DNA from: Paracoccaceae bacterium | Lineage (GTDB): Bacteria; Pseudomonadota; Alphaproteobacteria; Rhodobacterales; Rhodobacteraceae | Reading direction: 5' to 3' | DNA: 29,264 nucleotides | NCBI GenBank assembly: GCA_016937725.1 | Contig: JAFGVZ010000030.1 | Span: 1-29,264, forward strand | Position numbers and translations under genes: made by a program | In this document: positions 1-5,962 of the stretch, in pieces | Layout of the letters: the number at the start of each line of letters is the position of its first letter | Numbering within the stretch: the first letter of the stretch is position 1 | Notes under the pieces: model-generated | Told to the model about the DNA's origin: nothing | What the model saw: only the letters and a program-made list of their open reading frames with translations | The model's database searches: none

Positions 1-659
1 GCGCCTTCGATCAGGCCGGGAATATCGGCCATGACGAATTCGCGCGCATCTACACCCACAACGCCCAAATTCGGGTGTAGCGTGGTGAAGGGGTAATCGG
101 CAATCTTGGGCCGCGCGTTGGATGTGGCTGCCAGAAAGGTCGATTTCCCGGCATTGGGCAGGCCCGCCAGCCCGGCATCGGCAATCAGCTTCAGGCGCAG
201 CCAGATTTCGCGTTCCACCCCCGGCTGGCCGGAATTGGCGCGGCGCGGCGATTGGTTGGTCGAGGATTTGAACTGCAAATTGCCCCAGCCGCCATTGCCG
301 CCCTTGGCCAGAAGCACGCGCTGGCCCACTTCGGTCAGGTCCGCGATGACGGTTTCCTGATCCTCGTCCAAAATTTCCGTGCCTTCGGGCACGCGCAGCA
401 CCACGCTGTCGCCATCGCGCCCGGTGCGGCCCTTGCCCATTCCGGGCTGACCCGATTTGGCGAAGAAATGCTGCTGGTAGCGAAAGTCGATCAGCGTGTT
501 CAGCCCATCAACGCATTCCACCCAGACATCGCCACCGCGCCCGCCATCGCCACCATCGGGGCCGCCATATTCAATGAATTTCTCGCGCCGGAACGACACG
601 CAGCCAGAGCCGCCGCCGCCAGAGCGGATGGTGACCCGGGCAAGATCGAGGAATTTCAT
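1..659 (-). CDS. obgE: GTPase ObgE/CgtA, N-terminal part (cut by window edge)
   Basis: Obg is an essential GTPase that associates with the 50S ribosomal subunit and links ribosome maturation to stress and cell-cycle control. The minus-strand reading frame begins MKFLDLARVTIRSGGGGSG and shows the glycine-rich Obg fold (repeated GG-D-GG and KSGQPGMGKGRTG-like segments) over about the first 160 residues. The start of the G domain follows, with the G1 loop GLPNAGKST and then DIPGLIEGA (G3) just before the left edge. About 219 codons are present and no stop is reached, so the rest of the G domain lies outside the window. The ATG at 657-659 fits the invariant MKF start of the family. The gene follows the HerA-like ATPase on the same strand with a 72-bp gap; rplU and rpmA, frequent neighbours, are not on the visible side. 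Family assignment is secure. Confidence 0.97.
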   Translation of the reverse strand, partial: MKFLDLARVTIRSGGGGSGCVSFRREKFIEYGGPDGGDGGRGGDVWVECVDGLNTLIDFRYQQHFFAKSGQPGMGKGRTGRDGDSVVLRVPEGTEILDEDQETVIADLTEVGQRVLLAKGGNGGWGNLQFKSSTNQSPRRANSGQPGVEREIWLRLKLIADAGLAGLPNAGKSTFLAATSNARPKIADYPFTTLHPNLGVVGVDAREFVMADIPGLIEG

Positions 660-731
660 GGTGGCGCGCTCCGTTCTCGTAAGCCGCTGCCTTTAGCGCA
701 GGATAGCGCCAAGCGAAAGGGGGCGCAGCAC

Positions 732-2273
732 TTAGCGACCGCGAAACAGCCCCCCCAAAACACCGCGCATGATGGATTTGCCAACACGCGTGCCAAGCTG
801 GCGCGCCATGGATTTGGTGAAAGCATCCAGCGCGCTGTCGCGGCTGCTGCTGCGCGATGCGACCTTGGTGCTGCGGGTGCGCGGCATGGACGGCTCGTAG
901 CGCCGCGCGGATTTGAATTCGCGCTCTTGCTCTGCTTCGGCGCGCGCAAGCGCCGCTTCTGCTTCGCGCGCTGCGGCCTCTGCGCGTTTGGCCAAACGCT
1001 CATGCGCGCTGTCGCTATCCATGACCCGCTCGTATTTGCCCGAAATGGGCGAGCGCGCCATCACCTCGCGGATGGCCTGCGCATCGGCAGGCCCCATGCG
1101 GCTGGAAGGCGGGCGGATCAGCGTGCGCTCGGCAATGCCCGGAGCCCCCTTTTCCACCAGAAACGACGTCACCGCTTCGCCCACGCCGACATCACGGATC
1201 ACATCGGCAATGTCGAAACGCGGGTTCGGGCGGTAGGTTTCCGACGCTTTCTTCAACGCCTGCTGGTCACGGGCGGTGAAGGCGCGCAAAGCGTGCTGAA
1301 TGCGGTTGCCAAGCTGGCCAAGCACGGTGTCGGGAACGTCATCGGGGTTTTGGCTCACGAAATACACCCCAACCCCCTTGGACCGGATCAGCCGTGCCAC
1401 GCGCTCGACCTTTTCGATCAAGGCGCGGGGGGCATTGTTGAACAGCAAATGCGCTTCGTCGAAGAAGAAGACCAGCACCGGCTTGTCGGGGTTGCCGACC
1501 TCTGGCAGTTCTTCGAAAAGTTCCGAGAGCAGCCACAGCAGGAAGGTTGCATAAAGCTGGGGACTGCGCATCAGACGCTCGGCATGCAGGATAGAAACAT
1601 ATCCCCGCCCATCGGGGGCCTTGCGCATGAAATCGGTCAGATCCAAAGCCGGTTCCGAAAAGAAATTTGCGGCCCCTTGGTTTTCCAGCACCAACAACTT
1701 GCGCTGGATCGCGCCAATGCTGGCGGTGGTGACATTGCCGTATTGCAGCGAAATCTCGCGCTGGTTTTCGCCTAGGAAATTCAGCATCGCGCGCAGATCG
1801 TCCAGGTTCAGGATCGGCAACCCTTCGTCATCCGAGATACGGAAGGCCACGTTGATGACCCCTTCCTGCGCCTCTGTCAGGTCCAGCATGCGCGACAACA
1901 GAAGCGGGCCGACCTCGGCAATGGTGGCGCGGACGGGGTGGCCATGTTCGCCAAAGAAATCCCAGAAGATAACCGGGCTTTCGCGGAACCCGTAGCCCTG
2001 TAGCCCAATCTTGTCGGCCCGTTTGAACAGGAAGTCTTTCGCCTCGCCCGCCATGGCCATACCGCTGACATCGCCCTTGATGTCGGTCAGGAAGACAGGC
2101 ACGCCCGCGTTCGAGAATTCCTCGGCCAAGATTTGCATCGTGATGGTCTTGCCCGTGCCGGTCGCGCCCGCGATCAAGCCGTGGCGGTTGCCGTATTTAT
2201 AGGCCAGTTCCTGCGGCACCGTTTGGTCCGGCCCACCACCGCCGACGAAAATTGCCTCTGCCTGTTCGGTCAT
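732..2273 (-). CDS. HerA-like helicase / DUF853 family ATPase (YjgR type)
   Basis: The 513-residue protein is a P-loop ATPase of the HerA/FtsK superfamily, DUF853 branch (E. coli YjgR is about 500 residues, so this is full length). Residues 36-43 form the Walker A motif GATGTGKT. A hydrophobic strand ending in FFFDEAH near residue 270 is the Walker B with its catalytic Glu, and an arginine-rich segment with VYFVSQNPDDVP follows, as in this family. The C-terminal quarter is Ala/Glu/Arg-rich and probably coiled (AERTL to RFKSARRYEPS), then a basic low-complexity tail. The ATG at 2273 follows an AGGTGG ribosome-binding site 6 nt upstream. The cellular role of DUF853 proteins is not firmly known; DNA-end processing is only inferred from HerA. 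It is probably cotranscribed with obgE. Confidence 0.92.
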   Translation of the reverse strand: MTEQAEAIFVGGGGPDQTVPQELAYKYGNRHGLIAGATGTGKTITMQILAEEFSNAGVPVFLTDIKGDVSGMAMAGEAKDFLFKRADKIGLQGYGFRESPVIFWDFFGEHGHPVRATIAEVGPLLLSRMLDLTEAQEGVINVAFRISDDEGLPILNLDDLRAMLNFLGENQREISLQYGNVTTASIGAIQRKLLVLENQGAANFFSEPALDLTDFMRKAPDGRGYVSILHAERLMRSPQLYATFLLWLLSELFEELPEVGNPDKPVLVFFFDEAHLLFNNAPRALIEKVERVARLIRSKGVGVYFVSQNPDDVPDTVLGQLGNRIQHALRAFTARDQQALKKASETYRPNPRFDIADVIRDVGVGEAVTSFLVEKGAPGIAERTLIRPPSSRMGPADAQAIREVMARSPISGKYERVMDSDSAHERLAKRAEAAAREAEAALARAEAEQEREFKSARRYEPSMPRTRSTKVASRSSSRDSALDAFTKSMARQLGTRVGKSIMRGVLGGLFRGR

Positions 2274-2357
2274 ACTGGGCCACCTTTACCAATCATTGCG
2301 CGTCGAGCGCAAAACTATGCCAGCGCGCCGCGCTTTGGAAAGGGCTTCTTTACCAAT

Positions 2358-2408
2358 TCATGCCAAGATCATCCTATGCGTTGCGGGACATGTGACCCCG
2401 CAGCGCAT
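2358..2408 (-). CDS. Possible 16-residue leader peptide upstream of herA-like gene
   Basis: On the minus strand an excellent ribosome-binding site (GGGAGG, 5 nt spacing) precedes ATG at 2406-2408 and a 16-codon frame, MRCGVTCPATHRMILA, ending in TGA at 2358-2360. It sits 84 bp upstream of the HerA-like gene. The 12-bp inverted repeat at 2376-2408 begins exactly at its start codon, so translation and folding of this segment would compete. I do not recognise the peptide. The same bases can be explained by the plus-strand RNA candidate, in which the ribosome-binding site is simply the complement of an anti-Shine-Dalgarno linker. Confidence 0.2.
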   Translation of the reverse strand: MRCGVTCPATHRMILA

Positions 2409-2455
2409 GTTTTCCTCCCTGTCAGACTGGCCGCGCCCCGCAAGGCGCGGTCCTT
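2376..2455 (+). ncRNA. Candidate structured RNA with two hairpins and an anti-Shine-Dalgarno linker
   Basis: This lies in the 510-bp stretch without a recognised gene between herA-like (start 2273) and ialB-like (start 2784). A 12-bp hairpin (2376-2387 with 2397-2408, one G-U pair, 9-nt loop) is followed by a linker containing TTTTCCTCCCT, then a second hairpin (2431-2437 with 2444-2450, CCGCGCC/GGCGCGG, 6-nt loop) and a short TCCTTTT tail, which together resemble a small RNA ending in a weak terminator. CCTCC linkers that pair with ribosome-binding sites occur in alphaproteobacterial small RNAs. No good plus-strand promoter is obvious. The alternative, a 16-codon reading frame on the minus strand, is listed separately. 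Strand and function are uncertain. Confidence 0.3.
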
Positions 2456-2535
2456 TTGCACAGCGCGCCGTCGGGCTTGGATAAAAATCAGTCAAGCCCA
2501 CCTCAAAAAGTTAAAATTCAGCGCTCTGATAGGTG

Positions 2536-2564
2536 TTGACGGGTCATTTTTTTCACCATAGGCT
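2536..2564 (+). promoter_or_regulatory. Sigma-70-type promoter for small RNA candidate
   Basis: A TTGACG hexamer at 2536-2541 and TAGGCT at 2559-2564 are separated by exactly 17 bp. The -35 matches the consensus at five of six positions, and the -10 keeps the key T, A and final T, as is common for strong housekeeping promoters in Rhodobacteraceae. Transcription would start near 2571, immediately before the hairpin at 2576-2590. Confidence 0.5.
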
Positions 2565-2570
2565 CCGTAT

Positions 2571-2645
2571 CAATCGTCGGCCGGTCCGACAGGGAGAGAA
2601 CGAAAAATAAATTAAATAAGGGCCTTCGGGCCCTTATTTGCATTT
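2571..2645 (+). ncRNA. Candidate small RNA of about 75 nt (promoter, hairpin, A-rich linker, terminator)
   Basis: Starting about 7 nt after the predicted -10 box, the transcript would contain a small hairpin (GTCGG 2576-2580 with CCGAC 2586-2590, 5-nt loop). An unpaired purine-rich linker follows (AGGGAGAGAACG, then an A/T-rich stretch with no start codon), and it ends in a strong UUCG-loop terminator at 2614-2639. The layout is that of a stand-alone small RNA. No start codon follows the ribosome-binding-site-like AGGGAGAG, so it does not code for protein. It could instead be an attenuated leader for the ialB-like gene 140 bp downstream. I cannot name an RNA family. Confidence 0.42.
2614..2645 (+). 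terminator. Intrinsic terminator with UUCG tetraloop
   Basis: An 11-bp perfect stem, AAATAAGGGCC (2614-2624) with GGCCCTTATTT (2629-2639), is closed by the very stable C(TTCG)G loop. The 3' arm is T-rich and is followed by GCATTTT. The left flank is A-rich, so the hairpin could also stop minus-strand transcription, although no gene is known to need that. Confidence 0.72.
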
Positions 2646-2783
2646 TGGGCCGCAGGCTTGGCCCAAGCCGGTGGCGATCGGCGTCTCTTCGCGCTAAGCC
2701 TTGGACCTCGCGGTTTTTTTGCCTGACACTGCACCGGACGCATGATATTGCCCCGTCAAATGCATTGGACGACGAGGGATCCC

Positions 2784-3419
2784 ATGACCATAATTCGCAA
2801 TCTTGCACTTTGCTCTGCCGCATTGGGCGCCGCGCTCTTGCTGGGCGCGCCTGCTTTCGCGCAAGACGCCGCTGCACCCGCCGCCGAAACCCCGGCCGAT
2901 ACCGCCGCGCCCGCGCCCTCGCTGCTGGAACTGTCCACCGGCGAAGTGGTCAGCAACCCCGATGCCGATGGCGCAAGCTATGTGGGCGCCACGCATGGCG
3001 ATTGGGAACTGGTCTGCGTGCGCGCCGAGGAAGGCGAAGACCCCTGCCAGATGTATCAGCTTTTGCGCGATGCAGATGGCAACGCAACCGCAGAGATCAC
3101 CATGTTCCCGCTGCCGCCGGGCCAAGAGGCTGCCGCTGGCGCAACCATCCTGACGCCGCTGGAAACCTTGCTGACAGCGCAGCTTGTCATGCAGGTGGAT
3201 AACGGGGCGGCAAAGCGCTACCCGTTCACCTTCTGCACCGCGATTGGCTGCATTGCCCGCGTTGGCTTTACTGCCGCAGAGGTTGATGCGTTCCGCGGCG
3301 GCGCGCGCGCCACGTGGTCGCTGGTGCCGATTGCCGCACCGGACCAGACGGTCGCGCTGGATATGTCGCTGATCGGCTTCACGGCTGCCTTTGCAGACCT
3401 GACCGACGACATTCAATAA
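2784..3419 (+). CDS. Invasion-associated locus B (IalB) family secreted protein
   Basis: The 211-residue protein starts with a signal peptide (MTIIRN, a hydrophobic core, cleavage after about AFAQ at residue 27), followed by an Ala/Pro-rich linker. An IalB domain covers about residues 65-205: GDWELVC, a paired cysteine in DPCQMYQ, the SL-like GATILTPLETLL segment, and the second cysteine pair FCTAIGCIARVGF. IalB was first described as an invasion factor of Bartonella, but homologues are widespread in free-living Rhodobacteraceae, where their role is unclear; a periplasmic or surface function is inferred. The ATG at 2784 is preferred over an in-frame ATG at 2742 because it has a GAGGG ribosome-binding site and directly starts the signal peptide. 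It converges on mmcB, with a hairpin between their stop codons. Confidence 0.88.
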   Translation: MTIIRNLALCSAALGAALLLGAPAFAQDAAAPAAETPADTAAPAPSLLELSTGEVVSNPDADGASYVGATHGDWELVCVRAEEGEDPCQMYQLLRDADGNATAEITMFPLPPGQEAAAGATILTPLETLLTAQLVMQVDNGAAKRYPFTFCTAIGCIARVGFTAAEVDAFRGGARATWSLVPIAAPDQTVALDMSLIGFTAAFADLTDDIQ

Positions 3420-3429
3420 AACTGGGTCG

Positions 3430-3457
3430 GCCCTGCGCGCCGCTTGGCGGGCAGGGC
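3430..3457. terminator. Hairpin between convergent ialB-like and mmcB genes
   Basis: GCCCTGC (3430-3436) pairs with GCAGGGC (3451-3457). Inside, after a G-G mismatch, CGCC (3438-3441) pairs with GGCG (3446-3449) around a GCTT loop. It sits in the 40 bp between the two stop codons and could end both transcripts. Neither side has a T-run, so termination efficiency is uncertain. Confidence 0.45.
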
Positions 3458-3459
3458 GG

Positions 3460-3912
3460 TCACAGGCGCGCAGCCGGGTCAGCGGCTTGGTGTAATCGCC
3501 ACAGCCCCGTGCGCGCCACCGCAAGCGTGATGGTTTTGCGCCGCGCAGGGGCCAAGCGCGCCTCTGCCCCCATCTGCACCAGTTCCGCGCCGTAGCGGTC
3601 AGCCAGTATCAGCCCGTGGCCTTTGGGCAAAACATCGCGCGGGAAGTCGGCATCCACAGCCCAGAAGAACTGGTCACACCATGGCAGGTAGCTTTGCCAT
3701 TTCTTGTCACAGCGAAAATCGGCGAGGCAGGATTTGCATTCCACGATCCAGACCTCTCCCTTCGGGCCAAGCGCCAGAACATCCACCCGCAAGCCGCGCG
3801 CGATCACGAATTCGCAGATCGGCGCGAAGCCCAGATCGTTCAGGGCGCGCGCAACCCCCCGGGCCAGCAAAAAGCCGGGCGCAATGCTGTCAGTATCGGG
3901 TTGGTCGGTCAT
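3460..3912 (-). CDS. mmcB: MmcB family DNA repair protein
   Basis: This 150-residue protein matches the MmcB family (PF06319), named from Caulobacter, where the gene is SOS-induced and contributes to mitomycin C resistance. The fold is of the PD-(D/E)XK nuclease type: a candidate acidic residue E34, then D44 in LRVDVLALGPKG and the E58-x-K60 pair in VWIVECKS. The family signature KWQSYLPWCDQFFWAVD follows at residues 71-87, and the ARRKT motif lies near residue 125. It probably acts on damaged DNA in the cytoplasm; nuclease activity is inferred from the motif. The ATG at 3912 lacks a ribosome-binding site, but a promoter whose predicted start point is this very ATG contains a perfect LexA box (see separate entry), so the mRNA is probably leaderless and damage-inducible. 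Confidence 0.92.
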   Translation of the reverse strand: MTDQPDTDSIAPGFLLARGVARALNDLGFAPICEFVIARGLRVDVLALGPKGEVWIVECKSCLADFRCDKKWQSYLPWCDQFFWAVDADFPRDVLPKGHGLILADRYGAELVQMGAEARLAPARRKTITLAVARTGLWRLHQAADPAARL

Positions 3913-3918
3913 GCCAAA

Positions 3919-3947
3919 AGCATGAACACAAAGTGAACATGCGTCAA
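3919..3947 (-). promoter_or_regulatory. LexA-controlled, apparently leaderless promoter of mmcB
   Basis: Read on the minus strand: TTGACG (3947-3942), a 17-bp spacer, CATGCT (3924-3919), then 6 nt to the ATG at 3912, so transcription should start at or beside the start codon. The spacer holds GTTC-ACTTTGT-GTTC (3938-3924), an exact match to the alphaproteobacterial SOS box GTTC-N7-GTTC. Bound LexA would block RNA polymerase directly. The box position and spacing are seen in the sequence; repression by LexA is inferred from the known motif and from SOS control of mmcB in Caulobacter. Confidence 0.85.
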
Positions 3948-3990
3948 GTGTGCGATGGTGCTTGATTGCACCGTGCGCGCATACTAGGTG

Positions 3991-4159
3991 AGGGATAGGC
4001 AGGTTCTGCTCTTCTCGTGCGTGGCCCTTTTCCAGTGGCCTATACGCACATCCGAGGGAGCTGGCTCTGGCACGGTCCTGGCCGTGTTATCTGGCGCCCA
4101 CCTGTAAATCAGGCTCTCGGAAACTCACGCCGCCACGGTCGCTGCGGGCCTGCCGCCCT
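3991..4159 (+). ncRNA. ssrS: Structured RNA, probable 6S RNA (ssrS)
   Basis: This 169-nt segment between mmcB and the small membrane protein gene closes on itself. AGGG (3991-3994) pairs with CCCT (4156-4159), and GGCAGG (3998-4003) pairs with CCTGCC (4149-4154). Inside are GTGCGT...ACGCAC, CCGAG...CTCGG and an apical CACGG-TCCTGG-CCGTG hairpin. Overall length and the single rod closed by its ends fit 6S RNA, which binds sigma-70 RNA polymerase in stationary phase, and the TGGCGCCCACC stretch resembles TGGCGCTCC of E. coli 6S. A -10-like CATACT at 3980-3985 would start the RNA about here. I assign 6S from architecture and partial recall of the family, not from a search. Strand is also inferred, and a 3' UTR of the minus-strand neighbour is the main alternative. 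Confidence 0.5.
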
Positions 4160-4164
4160 GCCCT

Positions 4165-4482
4165 TTAGCGCCGAACCCCGTCACGGGTCGAAATGCGGAT
4201 AGGTTCCGCATCGAACACGCGAATGGGCGTGCCGCGATCATCATCATCATCGTCATCGTCTTCATACCCCATACGCATGATGCGGATGGCGAATTGCACG
4301 CCGGCAAAGACAAGCCCATTGAAGAAGAAAATCAGGAACAGACCCAGCAACCCGTCGCTGGAGTTGAAGACCAGATGCCCAAGATTGCCCACGTTCATAT
4401 AAAGCAAAATCGCGGTGAACACGGCTGACAGACCGAACCCGATGGCAATTTGCTGAAGGTAGACTTTGACAAGCTTTGGCAT
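4165..4482 (-). CDS. Small two-helix membrane protein with poly-aspartate stretch
   Basis: The 105-residue protein is not a family I can name. It has a short basic N terminus, a transmembrane segment at about 11-29, a second at about 44-66, and a cytoplasm-like tail. The tail holds eight consecutive aspartates at residues 75-82 (after Glu74) and then a basic end. The start at 4482 has an AGGAGGG ribosome-binding site 7-8 nt upstream and directly precedes the first helix; longer in-frame starts run into the divergent promoter region and are unlikely. The aspartate run is encoded by mixed GAT/GAC codons that form a short ATC repeat on the plus strand (4237-4251), so its length may vary between strains. 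The acidic patch could bind divalent cations, which is only a guess. Confidence 0.7.
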   Translation of the reverse strand: MPKLVKVYLQQIAIGFGLSAVFTAILLYMNVGNLGHLVFNSSDGLLGLFLIFFFNGLVFAGVQFAIRIMRMGYEDDDDDDDDRGTPIRVFDAEPIRISTRDGVRR

Positions 4483-4645
4483 GGTTACGCCCTCCTGAAC
4501 ACAAGACAAGCTACGCCGATCACATCTGAAAGCAAGCCCGGATTGCGGGCAACGGCATTTCCGGCGGGTTGCTGCCTGTTCGTCACGCACCTGTTACCGC
4601 AACCCTCTAAGCGCGGGGCATCCAACAATCTTGGGAGATTTGGAC

Positions 4646-5887
4646 ATGACTCTGAAATCCACTCTGATCGTCGCGGGCCTTGTTGCAGGCACCGCCACGG
4701 GCGCGGTCGCGCAAGACATGCTGGGCGCGCTCAGCTACGGCCCCCGGCCTTTCTACCTGATTGACCGCATGGAAGATGGCCCGCTGAAAGAAAAGCTGGC
4801 CTCGTGCATGGCGCAAACGCCTGCCACGTCGAAATTCTCCATCGGTCATCGCGGCGCACCGCTGCAATTCCCCGAGCATACGGTCGAATCGAACGTGGCT
4901 GCCGCGCGCATGGGTGCGGGCATTCTGGAATGCGACGTGACCTTCACCGCCGATCTGGAACTGGTTTGCCGTCACGCCCAAAACGATCTGCACACCACGA
5001 CCAACATTCTGGCCACCGATCTGGCCAGCACCTGTGTCACCCCCTTCGCGCCCGCCAATGGCGACACCAACGCCACCGCGCAGTGCCGCACATCGGAACT
5101 GACGCTGGCGCAATTCCAAAGCCTGACGCCCAAGATGGACGCCGCCAATGGCCGCGCAACGTCGGTTGCCGAATATCTGGGCGGCACCGCCAATTGGCGC
5201 ACCGACCTTTATTCGACCCAGCCCGCCACGCTGATGACCCATGCCGAATCGATCGCGCTGTTCGACGCTTTGGGTGCGGATTTCACGCCAGAGCTGAAAT
5301 CGGCTTCGGTCGAAATGCCCTTCAACGGCTTCACCCAAGCCGATTACGCACAAAAGCTGGTGGACGAATATGTCGCTGCCGGGATCGACCCCAGCCGCGT
5401 CTGGCTGCAAAGCTTCAATCTGGATGACGTGAAGTATTGGGTCGAAAATACCCCCGACTTCGGCGCGCAGGCCGTCTATCTGGATGACCGCTATGAGGCG
5501 TTCGACGAGGACGAGGGCGAGATCAACCCCAACGACCCCGCCACCTTCAAGCCGACGATGCAGGAATTGGCAGATATGGGCGTGAAATACATCGCACCGC
5601 CCATGTGGATGCTGCTGACGCTGGACGCTGACAACAACATGGTTGCCAGCGAGTACGCCAAGGCCGCACAGGAAGCCGGTCTGAACATCATCACCTGGAC
5701 GCTGGAACGCTCTGGCCCGCTGACCACGGGCGGCGGCTGGTATTTCCAAAGCGTTGCAGGCGCGACCGATACCGATGGCGATTACTTCACCATCCTGCAT
5801 GCGCTGCGTGAAGAAGCGGGCGTTGTGGGCGTGTTCAGCGATTGGCCTGCCACGACGACCTATTACGCAAATTGCATGGGGCTTTAA
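4646..5887 (+). CDS. Secreted glycerophosphodiester phosphodiesterase (GlpQ-like)
   Basis: The enzyme hydrolyses glycerophosphodiesters from phospholipid turnover to glycerol 3-phosphate and an alcohol. The 413-residue protein has a Sec signal peptide (residues 1-23, ending AVAQ), so it acts in the periplasm or outside the cell. The GDPD active site is visible: H68-R69 in IGHRGAP, E95 and D97 in LECDV, and H110 in VCRH. PEHT at residues 76-79 is the usual P-E-N/H-T box. C-terminal barrel motifs are MTHAES, VWLQSFN and ITWTLERSGPL. It is longer than a minimal GDPD because of inserts around residues 120-200. The start at 4646 follows a GGGAG site; the in-frame ATG at 4631 is less likely because the signal peptide begins at MTLKS. 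A strong terminator follows, so it is probably a single-gene unit. Confidence 0.93.
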   Translation: MTLKSTLIVAGLVAGTATGAVAQDMLGALSYGPRPFYLIDRMEDGPLKEKLASCMAQTPATSKFSIGHRGAPLQFPEHTVESNVAAARMGAGILECDVTFTADLELVCRHAQNDLHTTTNILATDLASTCVTPFAPANGDTNATAQCRTSELTLAQFQSLTPKMDAANGRATSVAEYLGGTANWRTDLYSTQPATLMTHAESIALFDALGADFTPELKSASVEMPFNGFTQADYAQKLVDEYVAAGIDPSRVWLQSFNLDDVKYWVENTPDFGAQAVYLDDRYEAFDEDEGEINPNDPATFKPTMQELADMGVKYIAPPMWMLLTLDADNNMVASEYAKAAQEAGLNIITWTLERSGPLTTGGGWYFQSVAGATDTDGDYFTILHALREEAGVVGVFSDWPATTTYYANCMGL

Positions 5888-5913
5888 GCCTTAGCTTCGC
5901 AAATTCTGCAATC

Positions 5914-5943
5914 GGGCGTGCGGGACACCGCGCGCCCTTTTTT
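5914..5943 (+). terminator. Intrinsic terminator of the glycerophosphodiesterase gene
   Basis: A 10-bp GC-rich stem, GGGCGTGCGG (5914-5923) with CCGCGCGCCC (5928-5937, one T-G pair), has a GACA loop and a run of six T residues (5938-5943), 26 bp after the stop codon. It lies just before the convergent xdhC stop at 5963. Confidence 0.88.
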
Positions 5944-5962
5944 CTCTGCGCACGCCAAACGC

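Noticed and set aside
252..1775. 507-codon plus-strand open frame opposite obgE and the HerA-like gene
   Set aside because: It lies fully antisense to two well-recognised genes and its translation is His/Arg/Ala-rich without any motif. This is the usual shadow of GC-rich coding DNA.
3958..3973. GGTGC-TTGATT-GCACC inverted repeat next to the mmcB promoter
   Set aside because: It is a short 5-bp dyad without a T-run, outside the core promoter. It is not convincing as a terminator or operator.
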